DNA of 64,000 nucleotides from Actinoplanes philippinensis (GTDB lineage: Bacteria > Actinomycetota > Actinomycetes > Mycobacteriales > Micromonosporaceae). Location: positions 310,001 to 374,000 of the forward strand of contig NZ_FONV01000008.1 in assembly GCF_900113015.1 (NCBI RefSeq), read 5' to 3'. Under the pieces are notes generated by a model. It saw only the letters and a program-made list of their open reading frames with translations, made no database searches and was not told the DNA's origin. The position numbers were made by a program, and so were the translations under genes. Shown here one piece after another: positions 32,779 to 41,564 of this stretch (position 1 is its first letter; each line of letters begins with the position of its first letter).

Positions 32779-33910
32779 GGCACGCCGCGCCCGGGCCGCG
32801 CTGTCCGCGCTCGGCATCGCCATCGGCATCGCCACGCTGGTGCTGGTCACCGGCATCCCCGCGTCCAGTCAGCGGGCGCTCGACGAGAAACTGGCCGCCC
32901 TCGGCACCAACCGGCTGCAGGTGACCCCGGCGCCCAACCACGATCCACCGGTCAAGCTGCCCGTCGAGGCGGTCGACATGGTGTCGCGGATCGCGCCGGT
33001 GACGGTGGCCAGCGCGACGGCCGACTTCGGGCTGAACGTCACCCGCTCCGACCGGACCCCGGCGGGCGACTTCAACGCCATCGCGGTCGTCGCCACCAAG
33101 GCGAACCTGCTGACGGCGCTGGACGGCCGGGTCCGTACCGGCCGGTTCCTGGACGCGGCGATGGAACGCCTGCCGACAGTGGTGCTCGGCTCCACCGCCG
33201 CCCAGCGGCTCGGCTTCGACGGCGTCGACCTGTCCCGGCCGCTGCAGGTCCATCTGGGCCGGCACCGGTTCACCGTGATCGGGATCCTCGAACCGGTGCC
33301 GCTGTCACCCGAGATCGACCGCTCCGCGATGATCGGCTGGGAGGCGGCGACCCGATGGCTGCGCTTCGACGGGCGGCCCACCCGCATCTACGTGCAGACC
33401 ACCGACACCCAGGTGGCGGCGGTCCGAGCGGTGCTGGCCGCCACCGCCAACCCGCAGCATCCGGGCGAGGTGCTGGTCAGCCGGCCCTCCGACGCGCTCG
33501 CCGCCAAGCAGGCCGTCCGGCAGACGTTCAGTTCGCTGCTGCTCGGGCTGGCCGGCGTCGCGTTGCTGGTCGGCGGGATCGGGGTGGCCAACACGATGTA
33601 CATCTCGGTGCTGGAACGACGACGCGAGATCGGCCTGCGCCGGGCCCTGGGCGCCCATCGGGGCCAGATCCGGATCCAGTTCGTCACCGAGTCGATAGTG
33701 CTGTCGGCCCTCGGCGGGGGAGCGGGCGTCCTGGCCGGCGCGCTGGCCGTCGCCGGGTACGCCGCCCTGCAGCACTGGCCGGTGGTGCTCCCGGCGGCCG
33801 CGGTCACCCTCGGGCTCGGCGGCGCCCTGGTGATCGGCGTCCTGGCCGGCGCCTACCCGGCGGTACGGGCGGCCCGGCTCGATCCCACCGCGTCGCTGTC
33901 CAGCGTCTGA
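32720..33910 (+). CDS. MacB/FtsX-type ABC permease, module 2
   Basis: The product is 396 aa, with one N-terminal and three C-terminal membrane helices around an extracytoplasmic domain. The first 30 residues are almost identical to the module 1 permease. GVALLVGGIGVANTMYISV and ERRREIGLRRALGAHRGQI are conserved, and the central domain has diverged. This fits paralogous exporters with different substrates or partners. A response-regulator gene starts 18 bp downstream. Confidence 0.93.
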   Translation: MKAARLSPADIVALGLVGLRARRARAALSALGIAIGIATLVLVTGIPASSQRALDEKLAALGTNRLQVTPAPNHDPPVKLPVEAVDMVSRIAPVTVASATADFGLNVTRSDRTPAGDFNAIAVVATKANLLTALDGRVRTGRFLDAAMERLPTVVLGSTAAQRLGFDGVDLSRPLQVHLGRHRFTVIGILEPVPLSPEIDRSAMIGWEAATRWLRFDGRPTRIYVQTTDTQVAAVRAVLAATANPQHPGEVLVSRPSDALAAKQAVRQTFSSLLLGLAGVALLVGGIGVANTMYISVLERRREIGLRRALGAHRGQIRIQFVTESIVLSALGGGAGVLAGALAVAGYAALQHWPVVLPAAAVTLGLGGALVIGVLAGAYPAVRAARLDPTASLSSV

Positions 33911-33928
33911 ACCGTTCCGGAGAAGCCG

Positions 33929-34801
33929 ATGCCACCACCTATGATCTCGGCCATGGACGCTTCCGCCATGGGCGTCTCCGCCGCGGGTGTCACCGCCGGC
34001 AGCGCTTCCGCTGCCGGTGGCTCCGCTGCCAGCAGCTCCTCCGCCGGCTCCGCTGCCAGCAGCTCCTCCGCCGGCTTCTCTGCCGGTGGCTCCTCTGCCG
34101 GTGCGAGGATCCTCGTCGCCGATGACGACGCGCGGCATGCCGAGGGGATCCGGCGCTACCTCGTCGCCGACGGGCACGACGCCGCCGTCGTCCACGACGG
34201 GCGGGCCGCCCTCGACGTCGCCCGCCGGGACCGGCCCGACCTGATCGTCCTGGACGTGATGATGCCCGGCCTGGACGGCCTGCACGTGTGCCGCACCCTG
34301 CGCGAGGAGTCGGACGTGCTGGTGCTGATGCTCACCGCCCGCAGCACCGAGAACGACATGCTGCTCGGCCTGGAACTGGGCGCCGACGACTACCTCACCA
34401 AACCGGTCAGCCCGCGCGAACTGGTGGCCCGCGTCCGTACCCTCCTGAGGCGCGCCTCCCGCGGAGACCCGGACGCCCCCGCCCGCCGCATCCGGCGCAT
34501 CGGACGGGTCGGCATCGATCCGGCCGGCCATCGGGTGACCGTCGACGACCAGCCGGTCGACTGCACCCGCGGCGAGTTCGCGATCCTTGCCGCCCTGTCC
34601 GAGCAGCCCGGCCGGGTCCTCACCCGGGCGCAGCTGCTGCACCACACCCGGGGCATCGACCGCAGCTCCACCGAGCGCACCATCGACGTGTACGTGGTGA
34701 ACCTGCGCCGCAAGATCGAGGCCGACCCGCGGCGGCCCCGGCTGCTGCTCACCGTGCACGGCGTGGGATACAAGATGGCGGCCGATCCCGGTGACCGCTG
34801 A
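33929..34801 (+). CDS. OmpR-family response regulator with unusual Ser/Ala/Gly N-terminal extension
   Basis: The product is 290 aa, about 60 longer than its relatives. Residues 1-58 are low-complexity Ser, Ala and Gly with a repeated SAASSSSAG unit. They precede a normal receiver (ILVADDDARH, LIVLDVMMPGLDG with the phospho-acceptor Asp, LTKPVSPREL) and a winged-helix domain (CTRGEFAILAAL to LLTVHGVGYKMA). GGAGAAG about seven bases before ATG 33929 supports the long form, and no in-frame start lies nearer the receiver after Met14. It overlaps the kinase GTG by 11 bases. Confidence 0.88.
   Translation: MPPPMISAMDASAMGVSAAGVTAGSASAAGGSAASSSSAGSAASSSSAGFSAGGSSAGARILVADDDARHAEGIRRYLVADGHDAAVVHDGRAALDVARRDRPDLIVLDVMMPGLDGLHVCRTLREESDVLVLMLTARSTENDMLLGLELGADDYLTKPVSPRELVARVRTLLRRASRGDPDAPARRIRRIGRVGIDPAGHRVTVDDQPVDCTRGEFAILAALSEQPGRVLTRAQLLHHTRGIDRSSTERTIDVYVVNLRRKIEADPRRPRLLLTVHGVGYKMAADPGDR
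34022..34075 (+). repeat. 27-bp tandem repeat in the response-regulator 5' end
   Basis: A 27-base unit (TCCGCTGCCAGCAGCTCCTC plus CGCCGGC) occurs twice exactly at 34022-34048 and 34049-34075. Degenerate copies lie on both sides (about 34000-34110). It encodes the Ser/Ala/Gly extension and can change length by slippage in steps of nine residues. Confidence 0.85.
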
Positions 34802-36617
34802 CCGTGTCCCGGTCCGGCACAGCCTGATCACCCGCCTGCTGATCACCTCGATGGTGATCGCGGTGGCGGCCATCGCGTCCACGGCGTGGCTGGCCGCGAC
34901 CACCACCACCCGCGCGATCAGCCACGAGCAGGGTGGCGCGGCCGCCGATCAGCGAGCCGTCTACCAGGCGCTGCTCGGCTACGCGGCCACCCACCACGAC
35001 TGGTCCGGCGCGGCCACCATGGTCCACTCCCGAGCCGAGGAGATCGGCCGCCGGATCACCCTGACCACCGACGACCGCCGGGTCATCCTCGACTCGCACA
35101 CCGGCCCGGTGCCGGAGAACAGCCTCCCGGCGGCCGCCGTCGACCCGCTCGACGTCGACCTGGGCCTGACCGGCGGCGTCGAGCGCATCGACGAGCGGGC
35201 GGTCGGCCCCTACGTGGTGCCCGGCGAGGACCGGTACGTGATGAACGAGGAGGCCGAGAGCGCGCTCAGCTGCTTCCGCAAACTCGGCTACCGCGGGGTC
35301 GTCGACGTCGCGCCCACCGGCCGGCCCAGCATCCTGCTCACCAGCGCCGGCTCCCGATTCGGGACACCGGTGCCCGACCACTCCCTGGAGAGCTGCTCGA
35401 CCGGCCTGGACAGCCTGGTCAGCGCCGGCGAGAAGAAGGCCCTGCAGGAGCTGGAGCAGATGACCGCCCGCTGCCTCGGCCTCGGCGACCGCGCCGACCG
35501 GCTGCGCATCACCCCGACCTTCCAGGCCTACCTCGGGACGAAACCGGTGGTCCGGACCAGGAACGACGACATCAGGTGGGCGATGCCGTCACAGCTGCGG
35601 CCGGCCGGTCCCGCCGACGTCGTGGAGCCGTGCGTCGCCTCGGCACGGCGCATGCAACTGCGGCCGTACGTGGCGCCGCGTGTCCTGCTGTTCGTCACCA
35701 CGCCGGGCGACGACCGTACGACGCTGAGCCTGTCCGGCGCCGGGATCCGGCGGATCGCCGCGGTGGCCGCCGTCGTCCTGCTCGGCACCGTCGTGGTGAC
35801 CGTGCTGGCCGGGTGGCGACTGGTCCGGCCGTTGCGCACGCTCACCGACGCGGCGGCGGCGCACGTGCCGGCCACGGTGTCCTCCCGCGATGAGATCGGC
35901 CGGCTGGCCCGCGCCCTGAACGACGCCACCCGCCGTCGCGAACAGGCCGACGAACAGCGCCGCACCATGGTCAACGACGTGGCGCACGAGCTGCGCACCC
36001 CGCTCGGCAACATCCGCACCTGGCTGGAGGCGGCCCAGGACGACCTCGCGCCCACCGACGCCCAGCTGCTCGCGCTGCTGCACGAGGAGGCGCTGCAGTT
36101 GCAGCACATCATCGACGACCTGGGCGACCTGGCCGCCGCCGACGCCGGCACGCTGCGCGTCGAGATGGAGCCGATCCCGCTGCGCGACGTGATCGTGCAG
36201 GTGGTCGACAGCCAGCAGGGCAGCGCCTACGCGGCCGGGGTGCGGCTGGAGGCGGACGTCACCGGCGATCCGGTGGTCACCGCCGACCAGGCCCGCCTGC
36301 GACAGGTGGTCGGCAACCTGGTCTCCAACGCGATCCGCTACACGGCGCCCGGCGGCTCGGTCACGGTCGGCGCGGCGGACACCACGATCTCGGTACGCGA
36401 CACCGGCGCCGGCATCGCCCCGGACGATCTGCCGAAGATCTTCGACCGGTTCTGGCGTGCCGACGGCTCCCGCAGCCGGGCCACCGGCGGCAGCGGCCTC
36501 GGCCTGGCGATCGCCCGCCAGCTGACCGAGGCCCACGGCGGCACGATCGAGGTCGAGAGCGAGCCGGGCCGGGGCACCGTGTTCACCGTCCACCTGCCCG
36601 ACCCGGCCGGGGCCTGA
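34791..36617 (+). CDS. Sensor histidine kinase with four-cysteine extracytoplasmic domain (paralogue 2)
   Basis: The product is 608 aa from GTG 34791. Membrane helices at about 14-35 and 320-342 flank the sensor region. Cysteines in LSCFRKLG, LESCSTG, TARCLGLG and VEPCVAS are 40, 25 and 52 residues apart. A HAMP-like stretch, H box (NDVAHELRTPLGNIR), N box (VSNAIRYT) and G boxes (DTGAGI, GGSGLGLAIAR) follow. YAATHHDWSGAATMV and RAVGPYVV match the other two kinases, so the whole sensor is homologous. It closes the efflux operon and is followed by a strong hairpin. Confidence 0.92.
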   Translation: MTADRVPVRHSLITRLLITSMVIAVAAIASTAWLAATTTTRAISHEQGGAAADQRAVYQALLGYAATHHDWSGAATMVHSRAEEIGRRITLTTDDRRVILDSHTGPVPENSLPAAAVDPLDVDLGLTGGVERIDERAVGPYVVPGEDRYVMNEEAESALSCFRKLGYRGVVDVAPTGRPSILLTSAGSRFGTPVPDHSLESCSTGLDSLVSAGEKKALQELEQMTARCLGLGDRADRLRITPTFQAYLGTKPVVRTRNDDIRWAMPSQLRPAGPADVVEPCVASARRMQLRPYVAPRVLLFVTTPGDDRTTLSLSGAGIRRIAAVAAVVLLGTVVVTVLAGWRLVRPLRTLTDAAAAHVPATVSSRDEIGRLARALNDATRRREQADEQRRTMVNDVAHELRTPLGNIRTWLEAAQDDLAPTDAQLLALLHEEALQLQHIIDDLGDLAAADAGTLRVEMEPIPLRDVIVQVVDSQQGSAYAAGVRLEADVTGDPVVTADQARLRQVVGNLVSNAIRYTAPGGSVTVGAADTTISVRDTGAGIAPDDLPKIFDRFWRADGSRSRATGGSGLGLAIARQLTEAHGGTIEVESEPGRGTVFTVHLPDPAGA

Positions 36618-36626
36618 CGTGGTTGG

Positions 36627-36656
36627 TGAGGGTCCACCCGACGGTGGACCTTCACC
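36627..36656. terminator. Bidirectional terminator after the efflux operon
   Basis: A 13-bp stem with one G-T pair (36627-36639 with 36644-36656) and tetraloop CGAC lies between the kinase stop (36617) and the convergent hydrolase stop (36666). Confidence 0.8.
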
Positions 36657-36665
36657 GGCAGGACG

Positions 36666-37751
36666 TCAGCCGAAGTCCTCGATCCGGGTGGTGACGCCCT
36701 TGAGCGGGTGCTCGCCGGTCAGCACCGGCTCGGCGCGGGTGTCGCCCTGCAACGCGTACGCATAGAAGGCCGTGAGGTAGTCGACCGCGAAACCCTGCTG
36801 CTGTGCCGCGGTCGGCCGGCCCTGTGCCGTGGGGCATTCGGTGTCGTCGCCGTCGCTCGGGCCGGGGCCGGTGGTCCACTCGGTGTTGAAGTAGTTGTGG
36901 TTGGCCTTGGCGATGTCGACCAGGAAACCGCGGGTGCCGTGGTGGTCCTTGGCCGCCTGGTAGAAGGCGTGGTCGCCGTCGCCCCAGCACTCGGCGGAGA
37001 GCACGGCCACCGGCGCCGTGGTGACGGTGATGTCGTTCATCCTGCTGTTGCGGGCGGCGACGGCGACGACACCCCGGATGCGTACGCCCGCGGGCAGTTC
37101 CCGGCGATGGGCGTCGGCCGCCTGGTAGTAGACGCCCTCACCGGCGACCGAGTGGCCGAGTGTCCCCACCCGTGTCAGGTCGAGGTGGCCGCGGAAGTCG
37201 ACGGTGGACCGGCGTCCGGTGGCGGCGTCGGTGAACCGGCCGGCCAACGGTCCCCGCCCGGTGGTGGTCAGCTGCTGGAGCATCGTCAGGTGCCGGTTGA
37301 GCAGGTGGGCGCGTTCGGGGGCGGTGCCCATGTTCGCGTTGAGGCCGTTCGCGCTCACCGACACGACCACGAATCCCTTACGGACCAGCGCGTCGGCGAG
37401 GTAGTCGTAGCCGCGGTGACTGGGGTACGGCCGGACGCCGCGCGGGCACGGCCACTCCCAGTCGTCCTCGTCGGCGGAGTAGCAGCTCAGCTGCTGGCCG
37501 TGGAGCATGACGACGACGGGCAGCTTCCCGGCCATCCGGTCCGGGTAGTGCACGATCGCCTTCAGCTCCGAGGTGCCGCCCCAGTCCGGCGCGTCGGTGA
37601 AGGCGGCGATTCCCAGGTCGTACTCGACGGCGCGCACGGTGGTGGCAGCCGCTGTGGCCTCCGCCTCCGGCCCCCGTATCGCCATGACCGTGACCGCTGC
37701 CGCCGCGCTCAGCGCCAGCACCACCGCACCGGCGATCTTCCGTTTCCTCAT
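36666..37751 (-). CDS. Secreted or membrane-anchored alpha/beta-hydrolase (chlorophyllase/dienelactone-hydrolase-like)
   Basis: The product is 361 aa. The N-terminus MRKRK plus a hydrophobic helix (about 8-28) is a signal peptide or anchor. The hydrolase core has VVVMLHGQQLSCY (oxyanion loop), GTLGHSVAGEG (nucleophile Ser; the usual GxSxG ends in Ala here), VLSAECWGD (acid region) and KANHNYFN (base His). The substrate is unknown. GGGAGA lies before ATG 37751. It starts 53 bp after kinase 3 on the same strand, so it may be an output gene of that system. Confidence 0.8.
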   Translation of the reverse strand: MRKRKIAGAVVLALSAAAAVTVMAIRGPEAEATAAATTVRAVEYDLGIAAFTDAPDWGGTSELKAIVHYPDRMAGKLPVVVMLHGQQLSCYSADEDDWEWPCPRGVRPYPSHRGYDYLADALVRKGFVVVSVSANGLNANMGTAPERAHLLNRHLTMLQQLTTTGRGPLAGRFTDAATGRRSTVDFRGHLDLTRVGTLGHSVAGEGVYYQAADAHRRELPAGVRIRGVVAVAARNSRMNDITVTTAPVAVLSAECWGDGDHAFYQAAKDHHGTRGFLVDIAKANHNYFNTEWTTGPGPSDGDDTECPTAQGRPTAAQQQGFAVDYLTAFYAYALQGDTRAEPVLTGEHPLKGVTTRIEDFG

Positions 37752-37804
37752 GACGTCTCCCACGGATCATGGATCGATTCGCGGCAGACGGTAGAGCTCA
37801 TTTG

Positions 37805-39622
37805 TCATGAAACTGTTTGCCCGGCCGGATCCGGGGAGGCGGGCAGCCGCAAGGTGAAGGTCGCGCCGTGTCCCGGCGTGCTGACCAGGGTGACGGTGCC
37901 GCCGTGTGCCTCCACCAGCTTGCGTACGATCGGCAGCCCGAGGCCGCTGCCCCCGGTCTGCCGGCTGCGTGACTTCTCCGCGCGCCAGAACCGCTCGAAG
38001 ACCAGGGCCTGCTGGTCGACGGGGATGCCCGGGCCGGTGTCGGTCACGTCGATCACGAGCTGGTCGGCCTCCCGCCGGGCGTGCACGGTCACCGTGCCGC
38101 CCGCCGGGGTGTGCCGGACCGCGTTGCCGACCAGGTTGCCGACCGCCTGGCGCAGCCTGATCGGGTCGGCCGTGCACGAGCCCGCCCCGTCGGCCGAGAC
38201 CAGCAGGGTCACCCGCCCGGGCGCCACCCCGGACACCGCCGCGTGCAGCAGCTCCCCGACGTCCACCGGCCGCAGGGTCAGGCGCAGCTCACCGGCGTCG
38301 GCGGCGGCCAGGTCCCGCAGGTCGTCGATCACGTGCTGCAGCAGCACCGCCTCCTCGAGCAGCGACGACACCAGCTCGGCGTCCAGCGGCACCACCCCCT
38401 CGTCGGCGGCCTCCAGCCAGCCGCGGATGTTCGTCAGCGGGGAGCGCATCTCGTGGGCGATGTCGTTGACCATGGCGCGCCGCAGCTCCTCGACGTGCCG
38501 GCGCTGCTCGGCCATGGCGTTGAAGGCGCTGCCCAGCCGCGCGATCTCGTCGTGCCCGCGCACCTCGACCCGGGTCGTCACCTCCCCGGCACGCATCCGG
38601 CCGGCCGCCGCGGTCAGCTCGTGCAACGGCCGGACCAGCCGCCGGCCGACCAGCACGGTCACCCCGATCGCCGCCAGCAGCACGAGCGCCGTGACGCCGG
38701 CGATGCGGGCCCGGCCGGCGGGGGAGAGGTCGAAGTGGCGGGTGTCCCGGGTGGCGTCCGCGTCGAGGAGGAACAGCCACGCGGCCGGCGCCACGTACCC
38801 GGTCAGCTGCTCGCGCTTCGCACCGGCCAGACAGGACTCGACGCTCCGGCCGTACTCGGCGGATCGGCTGTCCGACCGGGTGGTGACCCAGCCGCCGTCG
38901 AGGGTGATCGCGACGGCCGCCATGCCCTGCCGGGTCAGGCACGCGTTCGTGAGTGTCCGGAGCCGGTCCAGCGCCGCCTCCTCGGTGCCGGTCGGCTCGG
39001 CCAGCGCCCGCAGCTGCCCGGCGCAGACGCCGGGTTCGCCGTCGGAGGTCCGCACGTCGGGCCGCCCGCTCGGCCGGTACACGATCTCGGCTTGCGCCGC
39101 GGCGGGCACCGCACGGGTGGGGGCGGCGGGGGTCGCCGGGTGACCGCGCAGGCAGGAGAGGGCGTCGGCGGCGAGCGTGCCGAGCGCGGCCCGTTCGGTG
39201 TCCGGCAGCAGGAACGGCCCCACCGCACGCTGGTCGACACCGCCCGGCGACACGAGCGCGTCGACGGCGAGCGCGTCGAGCGGCGCCGACGCCTCGGCCG
39301 GCAACGGTCCGGCGTCCGTCGCCGCGGGGGAGGCGAGCAGCGTACGGCGGTCGCGATCGGTGATGACGATCCGGCGGCCGGTGTTCGCCGCCAGCGACTC
39401 GACGAGCGGCCCGGCTCCGGTCCAGTCGCGGTGCGTGGCGGCGTACCCGATCAAGGTGTCGTAGATCCTCGCGTCGTCGACCAGGACCCGGCCGGGCTGC
39501 TGCCGGATCGCGCTCGTGGTCGCGCGGACCGTCAGCCAGGCGGTCGCCGCCACGGACAGCATCGACACCACCGCGGAGACGGCGAGCAGCCGCAGGACCA
39601 GGCTGCTGCGGGGCCTAGCCAT
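37805..39622 (-). CDS. Sensor histidine kinase with four-cysteine extracytoplasmic domain (paralogue 3)
   Basis: The product is 605 aa. Helices at about 9-30 and 305-328 bracket the sensor. YAATHRDWTGAGPLVESLA, RAVGPFLL and KREQLTGYVAPAAWLFLL match the other two kinases. Cysteines in LSCLRGH, GVCAGQ, TNACLTRQG and VESCLAG are 42, 27 and 35 residues apart. HAMP, H box (NDIAHEMRSPLTNIR), N box (VGNAVRHT) and G boxes (DTGPGI, GGSGLGLPIVR) are complete. Its ATG overlaps the response-regulator stop by eight bases. Confidence 0.92.
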   Translation of the reverse strand: MARPRSSLVLRLLAVSAVVSMLSVAATAWLTVRATTSAIRQQPGRVLVDDARIYDTLIGYAATHRDWTGAGPLVESLAANTGRRIVITDRDRRTLLASPAATDAGPLPAEASAPLDALAVDALVSPGGVDQRAVGPFLLPDTERAALGTLAADALSCLRGHPATPAAPTRAVPAAAQAEIVYRPSGRPDVRTSDGEPGVCAGQLRALAEPTGTEEAALDRLRTLTNACLTRQGMAAVAITLDGGWVTTRSDSRSAEYGRSVESCLAGAKREQLTGYVAPAAWLFLLDADATRDTRHFDLSPAGRARIAGVTALVLLAAIGVTVLVGRRLVRPLHELTAAAGRMRAGEVTTRVEVRGHDEIARLGSAFNAMAEQRRHVEELRRAMVNDIAHEMRSPLTNIRGWLEAADEGVVPLDAELVSSLLEEAVLLQHVIDDLRDLAAADAGELRLTLRPVDVGELLHAAVSGVAPGRVTLLVSADGAGSCTADPIRLRQAVGNLVGNAVRHTPAGGTVTVHARREADQLVIDVTDTGPGIPVDQQALVFERFWRAEKSRSRQTGGSGLGLPIVRKLVEAHGGTVTLVSTPGHGATFTLRLPASPDPAGQTVS

Positions 39623-40283
39623 CGGCGAGCTTGTAGCCGACGCCCCACACGGTGAGCAGCCGTTTCGGCGCGGAGGGATCCGCTTCGATCTTCCGGCGCA
39701 GATTCAGGACGTGTACGTCCACGGTGCGCGCTGTCACGTCGGAGCCGAACCCGTGCAGCCGGCGCAGCAGCTGGTCGCGGGTGAACACCCGGCCCGGCTC
39801 GGCGGCCATCATCTCCAGCAGCAGGAACTCGCCCGGCGTACAGATGACCTCGACGCCGTCGGCCCACACCTCGTGCCGTGCCGGGTCGACCCGCAGCCGG
39901 CCCGCCCGCGGGTCCGGGACGCCCGTCCGCCGCAGCAGCGCGCGGACCCGGGCGGCGAGTTCCCGCGGGCGGTACGGCTTGGTCAGGTAGTCGTCGGCGC
40001 CCAGGTCCAGGCCGAGCAGCAGGTCCTCCTCGGCGCCGCGCGCGGTCAGCATCAGCACCGGCAGCCCGCTGTCGCGGCGCAGCACCCGGCACACCTCGAA
40101 CCCGTCGATCCCCGGCATCATCACGTCGAGCACGAGCAGGTCGGGTGGCTGCCGCCGCACCAGGGCGAGGGCCGCCCGCCCGTCCGTCGCCACCGTCACC
40201 GTGTGCCCCTCGTGTTCGAGGTAGCGGCGCAGCAGCTCAGCCTGCTTCGGATCGTCTTCGGCGACGAGGACCTTGGCGTTCAC
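39615..40283 (-). CDS. OmpR-family response regulator (partner of kinase 3)
   Basis: The product is 222 aa from GTG 40283. The receiver has VLVAEDDPKQ, LLVLDVMMPGIDG, MLTARGA and YLTKPYRPREL. The winged helix runs from CTPGEFLLLEMMA to LLTVWGVGYKL. It is a close relative of the other two OmpR regulators here but without the Ser/Ala extension. Confidence 0.93.
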   Translation of the reverse strand: MNAKVLVAEDDPKQAELLRRYLEHEGHTVTVATDGRAALALVRRQPPDLLVLDVMMPGIDGFEVCRVLRRDSGLPVLMLTARGAEEDLLLGLDLGADDYLTKPYRPRELAARVRALLRRTGVPDPRAGRLRVDPARHEVWADGVEVICTPGEFLLLEMMAAEPGRVFTRDQLLRRLHGFGSDVTARTVDVHVLNLRRKIEADPSAPKRLLTVWGVGYKLADG

Positions 40284-40321
40284 GGCGGCGAGTGTAGGGC
40301 CGTCGTGCAGGGCGGGACCCG

Positions 40322-41488
40322 CTACGCGGGAAGAACCAGCGCCGAGTGCTCCGGGCGGGCGGCCTCGGCCGGCATCGCGGTCAGGCCGCGCAGCATGACG
40401 TTGCGTGCGGCCAGGGCCTCCGCGGTGGCCGGGAACAGGACCGAGCTGCCCTCGCCGGCCAGATTCTGGTTCAGCTCGACGAACGGCCGGGTGCTTCGTT
40501 CGTACTCCGCGAAGGCCGTTGCATGATCGGGCGCGGTGGCCAGCGCCCGGGCGAGCATGTAGGCGCCGGCCAGGCCCAGGCTCGTGCCCTGGCCGGTGAG
40601 GAACGACGGTGCGTAGGCGGCGTCGCCGACCAGCGCCACCCGGCCGGCCGACCAGCGCGGCAGCCGGATCTGGCTCACCACGTCGAAGAACAGGTCGTCG
40701 GCCGCCCGCATGACGGTGACCATGCGCGGGATCTGCCAGCCGGCTCCCTCGAAGACCGAGGCGACCAGGTCACGCTGCGCCGCCGGGTCGCGGAAGGCGT
40801 CGTACGGCGGGTCCGCCCGGTCGAACGTCAGGAATCCGTGGACCCGGTCACCGTCGCGGACGGCGTAGAGGGCGGCGCCCCGTCCCGGCTCGCACCAGGT
40901 GACACCCTCGTGGGAGAGTCCCAGGTCGTTGGGCATGGTGAAGCCGGCGAAGCAGTGCCCCAGGTACCGGTGATACTGCTCTTCCGGACCGAGGACCAGA
41001 CCGCGGGTGTACGAGTGAAGCCCGTCAGCGCCGACGACCAGGTCGAAGGTGCGCTGCACGCCGCTGCGGAAGGTCACGTCGACCCCGTCGGGCCGGTCGT
41101 CGAGGGTGTCGATGCTGTCGCCGAAGAGGAACTCGACGTCGTCGCGGACCGTGCCGTACAGGATCCCGGTCAGATCGCCCCGCGGGATCTCCAGGTCGTG
41201 GCCCTCGACCCCGCGGACCACGGCGTCGGGTTTGATCGCGGTGATCAGGCTGCCGTCCGGGTTGAGGAAGGTGAGCCGTTCGGTGTTGATGTGCGCCTCC
41301 CGCAGCCGGGGGAGCAGGCCCATCCGCCGGACCACCTCGATCGCGGTGCCGCGGATGTCGATGGGGTATCCGCCGCCGCGTACGCCCGCCGCCTTCTCCA
41401 CGACGGTTACCTCGAAACCGTGCCTGTGCAGCCAGTACGCCAGCGCGGGCCCGGCGATGCTCGCCCCGGAGACCAGTACCCTGTGCAT
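40322..41488 (-). CDS. FAD-dependent monooxygenase (PHBH/TetX-like)
   Basis: The product is 388 aa. The FAD fold is clear: VSGASIAGPALAYWL (dinucleotide-binding glycines), VVGADGLHSYTR (DG motif) and RVALVGDAAYAPSF (GD motif). It is of the single-component aromatic hydroxylase or TetX type that uses NAD(P)H and oxygen. GGAGGAA lies directly before ATG 41488. It is divergent from a MarR gene over a perfect palindrome, so phenolic or antibiotic substrates that relieve MarR are likely inducers. The substrate is unknown. Confidence 0.9.
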   Translation of the reverse strand: MHRVLVSGASIAGPALAYWLHRHGFEVTVVEKAAGVRGGGYPIDIRGTAIEVVRRMGLLPRLREAHINTERLTFLNPDGSLITAIKPDAVVRGVEGHDLEIPRGDLTGILYGTVRDDVEFLFGDSIDTLDDRPDGVDVTFRSGVQRTFDLVVGADGLHSYTRGLVLGPEEQYHRYLGHCFAGFTMPNDLGLSHEGVTWCEPGRGAALYAVRDGDRVHGFLTFDRADPPYDAFRDPAAQRDLVASVFEGAGWQIPRMVTVMRAADDLFFDVVSQIRLPRWSAGRVALVGDAAYAPSFLTGQGTSLGLAGAYMLARALATAPDHATAFAEYERSTRPFVELNQNLAGEGSSVLFPATAEALAARNVMLRGLTAMPAEAARPEHSALVLPA

Positions 41489-41534
41489 GAGGTTCCTCCC
41501 TAGATGTGCCGTGCTCGTGCCCTGACCAAAATAT

Positions 41535-41551
41535 ATACCTAACTTAGGTAT
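41535..41551. promoter_or_regulatory. MarR operator between the divergent monooxygenase and regulator genes
   Basis: ATACCTAACTTAGGTAT is a perfect 17-bp palindrome with a central C. It lies 47 bp from the monooxygenase start and 14 bp from the MarR start, where it would cover both promoters. Its AT content stands out from the surroundings. Confidence 0.8.
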
Positions 41552-41564
41552 CGAATTGAGTGTG

